Assembly (NCBI GenBank): GCA_900555045.1
Contig: USJW01000066.1
Span: 1-26,815, forward strand
DNA: 26,815 nt
From: an uncultured Clostridium sp.
Lineage (GTDB): Bacteria > Bacillota > Clostridia > Lachnospirales > Lachnospiraceae
Reading direction: 5' to 3'
Under the pieces are notes generated by a model that saw only the letters and a list, made by a program, of their open reading frames with translations, had not been told where the DNA came from and searched no databases. Both the position numbers and the translations under genes were made by a program. Below, piece after piece: positions 21,034-26,815 of the stretch; positions within the stretch are counted from its first letter, which is position 1; the number at the start of each line of letters is the position of its first letter.

Positions 21034-21647
21034 ATGGACTCCTCACTTTCCGCCAACAATATCCCCTGCGGGGCCTCCGGCGATTCATGTGACTGCGACG
21101 GCTGCCCGCCCGCCGGTCCGCGCCGAAGCCGCTCTGCCAGGAATTTTAAGCTTCTCTCGGTCTCCCTGTGATTGTGAAGCTCGATCACCTTGCCCGGATA
21201 CCGCTCTAATAGCTCCAAATTCCGCCTGCGGTGCCTCCCGCTTCTCCCTGTATACAAAATCCACCACAAAAACTCCAGGTCCATCTTCTCGTCGCACCCC
21301 TCTGCGATGCTCTCCCTGGATTTCCCCTTATATTTCCAGTTTCGGTACAGCGCCTGCGGCAGGCAGATGCGGCGCGGAAAATTCAAGAAAAAAATCAGGT
21401 CTGCCTCCCCCATCCTGCAGTCATAGTGAAAATTCGAGTAATTGCCGTCAATCACCCATCCACCATTCTGGTTTTGGTCCAAAAATTCTTCCACCATGGC
21501 CCGGGATTCCTCCTGATCCCGCACCTCCCATCCGGGCAGAAACTGCACCTTGTCCAGATGCAGCACCGGCACCCCGGCCATCTCCCCCAGGCGCACCGCC
21601 AGGGTGGACTTGCCCGACCCGGAATATCCAACCACCGCAAATTTCAT
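21030..21647 (-). CDS. FlaR/topology-modulation-like P-loop kinase
   Basis: A 205-residue P-loop protein related to adenylate-kinase-like proteins often annotated as DNA topology modulation protein FlaR. The Walker A is GYSGSGKST (7-15), followed by LHLDKVQFLPGW and GGWVIDGNYS, both typical of the group; RNWKYKGKSRESIAEGCDEK lies in the lid region. The C-terminal 30 residues look disordered (Pro/Ser/Glu-rich). Real activity is unproven for most members; a small-molecule or nucleotide kinase role is likely. The ATG at 21647 is used because GGAGG lies five bases upstream; a GTG at 21665 would add six residues. It is the first gene of the six-gene operon ending at kptA. Confidence 0.85.
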   Translation of the reverse strand: MKFAVVGYSGSGKSTLAVRLGEMAGVPVLHLDKVQFLPGWEVRDQEESRAMVEEFLDQNQNGGWVIDGNYSNFHYDCRMGEADLIFFLNFPRRICLPQALYRNWKYKGKSRESIAEGCDEKMDLEFLWWILYTGRSGRHRRRNLELLERYPGKVIELHNHRETERSLKFLAERLRRGPAGGQPSQSHESPEAPQGILLAESEESI

Positions 21648-21695
21648 CCTGTCCTCCGATCCCACCTATGTCTTGTGTTTGCCTCAATCGTCCCT

Positions 21696-21701
21696 ATTAT
21701 A
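21696..21701 (-). promoter_or_regulatory. Possible -10 element of the six-gene operon
   Basis: A perfect TATAAT lies on the minus strand about 50 bases upstream of the FlaR-like ATG. No good -35 is found at 16-18 bases, so this is a weak or activated promoter, or a chance match. Confidence 0.35.
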
Positions 21702-21767
21702 CTATACTTGCCGGAAAAATTGTATTCTTTTCGAAACCCCGGCCGCCTGCGGCCCATAACAACATCC

Positions 21768-21802
21768 AAAAAACCGCCCGAGGCCATCACGGCCGGGGCG
21801 GT
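21768..21802 (-). terminator. Intrinsic terminator of the EamA transporter gene
   Basis: On the minus strand ACCGCCCCGGCC and GGCCTCGGGCGGT form a long GC-rich stem with a 5-base loop, followed by six T (21773-21768). It starts six bases after the gene's stop. Confidence 0.88.
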
Positions 21803-21807
21803 CCCTG

Positions 21808-22722
21808 TCACTCTATTTTATTCTGCTTCAGACTGGCCCTAATCCCCTCCTGGTTGGAGCACCAGACGCCCACCAGGATGAGCGCGCAGCCCGTCAGATG
21901 GCCGATTCCCACCGGCTCCCCCAGAAATACCGCCCCGGCCAGCATGGACACAACGGTGGCCAGGTTGGTGTAGGAGGTGGCCTGGGCCACCGTCAGATCA
22001 TTCACCGAGTAGTTGAGCAGGCCGAACGCGGCCACGGAGGAGATCACGCCCAGATACAGAAGACAGCCCAGAATCGCCGGATTCCCAAGCGCTGCGATGG
22101 CCTGGCCCCCGAAGCTCCTCCCGTTTACGGCAAACGCTGCGGTCACAAACACCACCATCCCCACGCCGAACATCACATAGGTGCGCTCAATCGCGGTGTA
22201 CGTGTCTGCATATTTCCGGCTGAACAGACTGAAGCATGCGCCCGAGAGAACCGCGCCGGTCAGCACCAGCAGGCCGATGGGGCGCACGCCCCCGCCCTCG
22301 CCGCTCCTGGCGATCAGCACCGCGCCCGAGAGGGAGACCAAACCGAACAGGAGCTGGCGCCCGGTAAACCGCTCCCCCAGCACCAGAAAGCCCAACAGCA
22401 TCCCCGCCACCGGAACCGTGGCGATCATGGACCCGGATATGACCGAGTTGGTCAGCTCAATTCCCAGGCTCTCGAAGGTGAAGTAAAGCACCGGCTGAAA
22501 AATTCCCAAAAGCAGCAGGGGCTTCAGATTCTTTCTCAGGTTCACCTTCACCACCCCCGCCGCAACCAGCGCCGTCATGACCAGAAATGCGATGGAAAAC
22601 CGCAGAGCCAGCATCACAAAGGCGTTGACCTCAAGCAGCACCACCCGGGAGAACATGAAGCTGAACCCGAATATCACATTTCCAACAATCGCCGCAGCCG
22701 CGGCTTTCTTCCCTTTTTCCAT
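21808..22722 (-). CDS. DMT-superfamily transporter with two EamA domains
   Basis: A 304-residue membrane protein with about ten hydrophobic helices in two EamA repeats. The first begins AAAAAIVGNVIFGFSFMFSR, the second near GLLVLTGAVLSGACFSLFSRKY. The C-terminal repeat includes YTNLATVVSMLAGAVFLGEP, the usual EamA ending. Members export or import amino acids, nucleosides or other metabolites; the substrate cannot be told. The ATG at 22722 has GGGAGGA four to five bases upstream, better than the in-frame ATG at 22749, which has none and lies upstream of the predicted transcription start. It appears monocistronic, with its own promoter and terminator. Confidence 0.9.
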   Translation of the reverse strand: MEKGKKAAAAAIVGNVIFGFSFMFSRVVLLEVNAFVMLALRFSIAFLVMTALVAAGVVKVNLRKNLKPLLLLGIFQPVLYFTFESLGIELTNSVISGSMIATVPVAGMLLGFLVLGERFTGRQLLFGLVSLSGAVLIARSGEGGGVRPIGLLVLTGAVLSGACFSLFSRKYADTYTAIERTYVMFGVGMVVFVTAAFAVNGRSFGGQAIAALGNPAILGCLLYLGVISSVAAFGLLNYSVNDLTVAQATSYTNLATVVSMLAGAVFLGEPVGIGHLTGCALILVGVWCSNQEGIRASLKQNKIE

Positions 22723-22747
22723 CTTTTCCTCCCGCTGTTCCGCTTTC

Positions 22748-22776
22748 ATTCTAATACGAAAATGGGGGGTTGTCAG
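22748..22776 (-). promoter_or_regulatory. Sigma-A-type promoter of the EamA gene
   Basis: On the minus strand CTGACA (22776-22771) and TAGAAT (22753-22748) are separated by 17 bases, each one base off consensus. The -35 lies inside the hairpin that ends the upstream operon. Confidence 0.6.
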
Positions 22777-22787
22777 CGGACAACCCC
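22766..22787 (-). terminator. Hairpin ending the M20/YfcC/PatB operon
   Basis: A perfect 9-bp inverted repeat, GGGGTTGTC and GACAACCCC with a 4-base loop, lies about 35 bases after the aminotransferase stop on the minus strand. The following CCATTTTCG is only weakly T-rich. The same repeat overlaps the EamA -35, so it could also be an operator. Confidence 0.5.
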
Positions 22788-22820
22788 TCTTTGAACGCTA
22801 ATGCGCGTTCCCAATGTCGA

Positions 22821-24002
22821 TTACTTTAAAGTGTCAAGTGCCATTTTAATCCGGTTCATGCAGTCTTCCAGAGTCTTCTTGGGCATGGCCGCGTTGATTC
22901 GCTCAAACCCGTTGCCCTCCTCGCCGAAGATATAGCCCTCGTCGAATGCGATCTTTGCCGTCTGCTGCATCAGCTTCTCCAGCTTCTTGGGATCCTTCTC
23001 ATAGCCGTTTAAATCCAGCCAGATCAGGTAGGTTCCCTCCACAGCCGTCACGCTGGCCTTCGGCAGCTTTTCCTTCACAAACTCCTTTACGTAGCGGATG
23101 TTCTCATCCAGGTAGTCGCGCAGCTGATCCAGCCACTCCTCGCCCTCGTTGTAGGCCGCGATGGTTGCGGCGATGCCGAAGGGATTCGCCATGCTCACTG
23201 AGAACGCGTCGTCGATCACTTCCAGCCACTTCTTCTGCCATTCCTTGTTGGGAATCACAATGTTGGACAGCTGCATGCCGGCTAAGTTGAAGGTCTTGGA
23301 GGGAGCGGTGCAGACCACGATGTGGTCGGCGTACTCCGGAGCCGCCTTTAACAGCGGGGTATGTACAACGCCCTTACGGGTCAAATCCATGTGGATCTCG
23401 TCGGAGATGATCCACTTGTTGTACTTCTTCGCGATATCCACCAGTTTTCTCAGCTCATCCAAGGTCCACACGCGCCCTACCGGGTTGTGGGGGCTGCAAA
23501 GGATCATTCCCTTTACCTTCTCGTCCGCGAACTTCTTCTCCAGATCCTCATAGTCCATCCGGTAATCCCCGTTCTCATAGATCAGGGAGCTGTTGTAGAT
23601 CGTGCGGTTGTTTCCGTTGATCTTGTTGGTGAAGGGGTAGTAAACCGGGCGCTGGATGATGATTCCGTCGCCCTCCCCGGTCAGAGCCTGGAGCAGGAAG
23701 GCCAGCGCGGGCACAACGCCGGGGCTGAAGAATACGTCCTCCTTGGCGATCTCCCAGTCGTATCTGCGCTTGAACCATCCGGTCACCGCGTTTTTCAAAT
23801 CCTGGTTGTCATAGATGGTGTAACCGAAAATTCTCCGGTCGATGCGCTCGTGCAGCGCCTTGATAATCGGCTCCGCGCAGGCAAAATCCATGTCAGCCAC
23901 CCATACAGACAGCGCGTCCGCCGGTGCGCCCACCGGCATCCCCTCCAGCTTGCAGGCGTATGTGCCTGTTCTGTCTACAACCTCATCAAAATTATACTTC
24001 AT
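22821..24002 (-). CDS. MalY/PatB-family PLP aminotransferase-fold C-S beta-lyase
   Basis: A 393-residue fold-type I PLP enzyme, standard length for MalY/PatB. WVADMDF (34-40), the N-terminal block typical of the family, is present, with SPHNPVGRVW (170-179; Asn173), ISDEIHMDL (199-207; Asp201) and the PLP lysine in APSKTFNLAG (Lys236). MalY/PatB enzymes cleave cystathionine or other cysteine S-conjugates to a thiol, pyruvate and ammonia; a plain aminotransferase role is less likely but possible. It is the last gene of an operon after an M20 amidohydrolase and a YfcC-type transporter, 26 bases from the latter. This order fits uptake, deacylation and C-S cleavage of an N-acylated cysteine conjugate. 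AGAGG lies nine bases before the ATG. Confidence 0.9.
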   Translation of the reverse strand: MKYNFDEVVDRTGTYACKLEGMPVGAPADALSVWVADMDFACAEPIIKALHERIDRRIFGYTIYDNQDLKNAVTGWFKRRYDWEIAKEDVFFSPGVVPALAFLLQALTGEGDGIIIQRPVYYPFTNKINGNNRTIYNSSLIYENGDYRMDYEDLEKKFADEKVKGMILCSPHNPVGRVWTLDELRKLVDIAKKYNKWIISDEIHMDLTRKGVVHTPLLKAAPEYADHIVVCTAPSKTFNLAGMQLSNIVIPNKEWQKKWLEVIDDAFSVSMANPFGIAATIAAYNEGEEWLDQLRDYLDENIRYVKEFVKEKLPKASVTAVEGTYLIWLDLNGYEKDPKKLEKLMQQTAKIAFDEGYIFGEEGNGFERINAAMPKKTLEDCMNRIKMALDTLK

Positions 24003-24028
24003 GATCTAAAACCTCTTTTCTCAATATT

Positions 24029-25447
24029 TTAGAATGCGGTCCATCCGCTCTCTGTCAATACATACATTATAACAAAAGAAATCAAAATAAACGCAATAAC
24101 TTTCGGGAAAACCCATTTAAACCACTTCGGGAACGGAACACCCGCCATCACGCAGGAACCAACGGTCCATCCTAAGAACGGGGAAACCATGTTGGTAAAG
24201 CCGTCGCCGTACTGGAACGCCTGTACCGCCACGTTCAAATCCATGTTTAAGGTCTCCGCGATGGGCTTTAAAATCGGAACCAGGATCGCCGCCTTGGAGG
24301 TAGCGGACGGAATCAGCAGGTTTACCACAGAGATAATCGCCGTCATGCCGATGCTGGAGATGGCGCGGCTGAGACCCATAAGCGGTCTTGTCAGCACGTA
24401 AACCATGGTGTGGATGACCATACCCTCTGCCAGAACCAGGCTCATCACCTTGGCTAAGCCGATGACGAAGCCGACGAACACCAGACCCTGAAGGCCCTTC
24501 ACAAACTCGTCGCCCACCTTATCGAAGGAGAATCCGCCGATGAATCCGCAGACGATAGCTACAAACAGAGCCAGAGCGGTCATCAGGTGCTGTAAATAGT
24601 TTCCATCCCCGCCCAGAAGCGGGTATGCAACCAGAATCCCGTACTGTCCAAGGAACAGAATCAGGATCGCGATGGTTCTGCCGGACAGCTTGGTGCCCTG
24701 GCTTAACTGCGCCTCCTCCTCGGCCGTCACAACCATTTTGGCCGGGTTCCAGCCCTCATCCCACATCAGGGATTTGCTGGGATCCTTGCGGATTTTCTTG
24801 ACATAGCGCAGCAGCAGGAACAGTCCAAACAGCATGAAGAAGTTCATACTGATAAACATGGTGAAGAATGCGCCGTAAACCGGAACGCCCATCATTAACT
24901 GGGTGATAAACTGCTTGGTAGGGCCGGTTCCGAATCCCAAAAGCGTCGCGTAGCTGGATACGCCGATGGCGCAGATGGGGTCTAACTTCAGTTTCTTTGT
25001 GAAGATCACGCCGATGGGAACCACTGCGATCAGGGCGTCCGTGCCGCCGAAGCCGCCTAAGTAAACCATCAGAACAAACATGATTGTGATCAGAATATTT
25101 TCGCTCTTGTCTTTCAGCTTGAAGATTGCCCAGTTTAACAGCTCGTCGATGGCTCCTGTGGCCATGACCACCGCCGTCATCGCGCCGGACGTGAGCACCG
25201 TCCAGATTACCGTGCCGGAATCCGACAGGCCCTGCAGGATCAGCATAAACATCCGCCAGGGCGCCACCGGTGTCTGATGGCCCAGATATTGGAACTGATC
25301 CCCGAGAATCTTTCCGTTCTCATCCACGGCGAACTCTCCCGCGGGAACTATGTAAGTGAGCAGGCATGCAAACAGCAGCAGGCCGATCATAATCCAGAAC
25401 AGATGCGGCATTTTAAAGTTTTTCTTCGTCTTTTCCCCTTTGTTCAT
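24029..25447 (-). CDS. YfcC-family transporter (C4-dicarboxylate anaerobic carrier-like)
   Basis: A 472-residue membrane protein with about 11-12 hydrophobic segments. The start of the first helix, MPHLFWIMIGLLLFACLLTY, followed by IVPAGEF, is the hallmark of the YfcC family. VYLGGFGGTDALIAVVPIG and LLIPSATSKAAILVPI (inner repeats) and FQYGDGFTNMVSPFLGW are typical conserved blocks. Members are found next to peptidases and amino acid enzymes and are thought to carry amino acids, peptides or acyl derivatives rather than only C4 acids. It lies 15 bases after the M20 amidohydrolase and before the PatB-like enzyme, so it most likely carries the operon's substrate. A GGGGGAAAG stretch is upstream of the ATG, with rather wide spacing. 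Confidence 0.88.
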   Translation of the reverse strand: MNKGEKTKKNFKMPHLFWIMIGLLLFACLLTYIVPAGEFAVDENGKILGDQFQYLGHQTPVAPWRMFMLILQGLSDSGTVIWTVLTSGAMTAVVMATGAIDELLNWAIFKLKDKSENILITIMFVLMVYLGGFGGTDALIAVVPIGVIFTKKLKLDPICAIGVSSYATLLGFGTGPTKQFITQLMMGVPVYGAFFTMFISMNFFMLFGLFLLLRYVKKIRKDPSKSLMWDEGWNPAKMVVTAEEEAQLSQGTKLSGRTIAILILFLGQYGILVAYPLLGGDGNYLQHLMTALALFVAIVCGFIGGFSFDKVGDEFVKGLQGLVFVGFVIGLAKVMSLVLAEGMVIHTMVYVLTRPLMGLSRAISSIGMTAIISVVNLLIPSATSKAAILVPILKPIAETLNMDLNVAVQAFQYGDGFTNMVSPFLGWTVGSCVMAGVPFPKWFKWVFPKVIAFILISFVIMYVLTESGWTAF

Positions 25448-25462
25448 ATAAAAGCTTTCCCC

Positions 25463-26632
25463 CTATTCAGATTTCAAGAAATCAATCGCAAACCGTACCA
25501 TGAATTCAGAGCCTTTTCGGAACGCCGTCTCATCCAAATCGAACTTGCAGTGGTGCTGCGGGTAGATGGTCTCGCCCTTCTTTCCAGCGCCTAACACCCC
25601 GTAAAAGCCTTTGTACTTCTCCAAAATGTAGCCGAAATTGTCGCCCGCGCAGATGGGATCCGTCTGATCCGCAATCTCAAGGCCGTCCACGTCCTTCACT
25701 AACCCCTTGGCTCTGGCGATCAAATCCGCGTTGTTGCTCACCGGCGGTACGCCTCCAACAACGTTCAGCTTGTAGTCAACCCCATAGATCTTGCTGACGC
25801 CGTCAGCGATCTGGTGCATCTTCTCCAGAATCACATCGTCCCCGCCGGGTTTATACCATCTGTAGCCGCCGTAGATCATTGCCTCGGAGGGGAACACATT
25901 TCCGATGGTCCCCGCCTCGATGCGCCCCACGTTCACCACCGAGTGGTCTAACACATCGTAGAAGTTGCTGGGAATGGAGGAAAACTTTAAGACCATCTCG
26001 CAGGCCGCCTTGATGGGATCCTTCACCAGGTCCGGCCTTCCGCCGTGTCCGCCCTGGCCGATCACCTTTAAATCGTACCCCTTGCCGCCCGCAAACACCG
26101 ATCCAGGGATCAGAAGGATCTGTCCCTCCGGGATCGCGCTCCAGATGTGAAGCCCGGTCACCGCGTCCACGCCGCCGATGGAGTCAAAATAGTCCAAAAC
26201 CTCCTGGTATCCGAAGCCGGTCTCCTCCGCTACCTGGAATACACACAATACTGTGCCGGTCAGCTCATCCTTTATCTCATTGAGAACCCGCGCCGCGCCC
26301 AGCATCATCGCGATATGGGCATCGTGTCCGCAGGCATGCATCACGCCGGTATTCTCGGACGCAAACTCCAGTCCGGTCTCCTCCTTAACAGGGAGCGCGT
26401 CGATATCCGCACGAAGGGCGACCGTCTTTCCCGGCTGTTTTCCCTTGATCGTAGCCACAACGCCGAAATTGGGGGCAAGTACCTCGTAAGAGATTCCCAT
26501 TCCCTTAAGCTCCTCCTGAATCTTAAGAGATGTTCCCTTCTCCTTCAGCGACAGCTCCGGATGACGGTGAAACCATCTGCGCATCTCGATAATATACGCT
26601 TCATACTCGTCGTACAATTTCTTTACATCCAT
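25463..26632 (-). CDS. M20-family amidohydrolase/aminoacylase
   Basis: A 389-residue cytoplasmic metallo-hydrolase of the M20D group (hippurate hydrolase, IAA-amino acid hydrolase, N-acyl amino acid amidohydrolase). It has FHRHPELS (21-28), LRADIDALP (73-81), the metal motif MHACGHDAHIAM (98-109; Cys101, His103) and VAEETGFG for the catalytic and metal glutamates. The dimerisation domain with GQGGHGGRPDLVKDP follows. It hydrolyses an N-acyl or amide bond to free an amino acid. AGGAGGG lies seven bases before the ATG at 26632. It heads the three-gene operon with the YfcC-type transporter and the PatB-like lyase. The acyl group and amino acid are not readable. Confidence 0.92.
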   Translation of the reverse strand: MDVKKLYDEYEAYIIEMRRWFHRHPELSLKEKGTSLKIQEELKGMGISYEVLAPNFGVVATIKGKQPGKTVALRADIDALPVKEETGLEFASENTGVMHACGHDAHIAMMLGAARVLNEIKDELTGTVLCVFQVAEETGFGYQEVLDYFDSIGGVDAVTGLHIWSAIPEGQILLIPGSVFAGGKGYDLKVIGQGGHGGRPDLVKDPIKAACEMVLKFSSIPSNFYDVLDHSVVNVGRIEAGTIGNVFPSEAMIYGGYRWYKPGGDDVILEKMHQIADGVSKIYGVDYKLNVVGGVPPVSNNADLIARAKGLVKDVDGLEIADQTDPICAGDNFGYILEKYKGFYGVLGAGKKGETIYPQHHCKFDLDETAFRKGSEFMVRFAIDFLKSE

Positions 26633-26682
26633 ATGTTTTCCCTCCTGTAAGAAACGAGCTTAATTGATTAATTCATTAATAT

Positions 26683-26695
26683 TTAAGCTGCTTAA
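26683..26695. promoter_or_regulatory. Palindrome in the leader of the M20 operon, candidate operator
   Basis: TTAAGC-T-GCTTAA is a perfect inverted repeat of 6-base arms, about 6-18 bases downstream of the predicted transcription start (near 26701). Its left half also pairs with AGCTTAA at 26657-26663, so an AT-rich hairpin is possible in the leader. Such a site could hold a repressor; none is encoded in the window. Confidence 0.4.
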
Positions 26696-26707
26696 CTGTA
26701 TGGACAT

Positions 26708-26736
26708 AGAATATCACCACTTGTCTATATTGTCAA
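26708..26736 (-). promoter_or_regulatory. Sigma-A-type promoter of the M20/YfcC/PatB operon
   Basis: On the minus strand a perfect TTGACA (26736-26731) and TATTCT (26713-26708) are separated by 17 bases. The leader is about 70 bases to the ATG at 26632. A tandem 9-base repeat (TTGTCTATA, TTGTCAATA; plus strand 26721-26738) overlaps the -35 and spacer. Confidence 0.75.
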
Positions 26737-26815
26737 TATATCTTTTAAAATTTTTTCATTTTTATAACACATTAGACTATTCTTTAACAACTCTATATTT
26801 TTCTTCCGTCGTTTT

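Noticed and set aside
21898..22794. A plus-strand open frame opposite the EamA transporter.
   Set aside because: The translation is His/Gln/Arg-rich and is the shadow of hydrophobic membrane codons.
1..26815. CRISPR arrays, insertion sequences, phage genes, tRNA or rRNA genes.
   Set aside because: I looked for regularly spaced repeats, transposase motifs and conserved RNA sequences on both strands and saw none, although short or degenerate elements could be missed by eye.

Overview
The window looks like a chromosomal stretch from a fairly high-GC anaerobic Firmicute, most likely a Clostridia/Lachnospiraceae gut organism. This is an inference from strong GGAGG ribosome-binding sites, T-tailed intrinsic terminators, clear sigma-A-type promoters and the gene families present; no rRNA or other marker gene is here. 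I see no tRNA, rRNA, CRISPR array, insertion sequence or phage gene. I place 21 protein-coding genes, packed tightly, and no stretch over 300 bases lacks a gene.

Layout. (1) 29-396: a solitary Phd/YefM-type antitoxin with its own promoter and a terminator directly behind it, so no toxin follows it. (2) 467-3256, plus strand: class II fumarase and a short malic enzyme in one transcription unit (fumarate to malate to pyruvate) between a good promoter and a strong terminator. (3) 3271-4041: an EcsC-family protein, convergent with it. (4) 4113-8556, minus strand: a sigma-54 activator with a PrpR-type sensor, then a methylisocitrate-lyase-like enzyme and a MatC-like carboxylate transporter behind a near-consensus -24/-12 promoter. 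(5) 8822-10437, plus strand: a SASA-type carbohydrate esterase overlapping a PP2C-like phosphatase by 4 bases. (6) 10458-15425, minus strand: a four-gene catabolic operon (IlvD/Edd dehydratase, SLC13-type permease, HSL-type esterase, B3-like metallo-hydrolase) divergent from a LysR regulator. (7) 16513-21647, minus strand: a six-gene operon with FlaR-like kinase, Orn/Lys/Arg decarboxylase, guanylate-kinase-like protein, HAD phosphatase, Gfo/Idh/MocA oxidoreductase and KptA RNA 2'-phosphotransferase. (8) 21768-22776: a DMT/EamA exporter. (9) 22821-26736, minus strand: M20 amidohydrolase, YfcC-family transporter and MalY/PatB C-S lyase.

How the genes work together. The theme is carboxylate and amino-acid-derivative catabolism. 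Three separate cassettes each pair an uptake carrier with hydrolases or lyases, and the first two carry their own regulator (sigma-54/PrpR-like; LysR). Their products (pyruvate, C4 acids, 2-keto acids, ammonia) would feed the fumarase/malic enzyme node, which also lies here. The most interesting items are the sigma-54-controlled lyase cassette that lacks the other methylcitrate-cycle genes, the LysR-controlled IlvD/esterase/metallo-hydrolase cassette, the M20/YfcC/PatB cassette that would suit N-acyl cysteine conjugates, and the coupled esterase-PP2C pair. Exact substrates cannot be read from the sequence.
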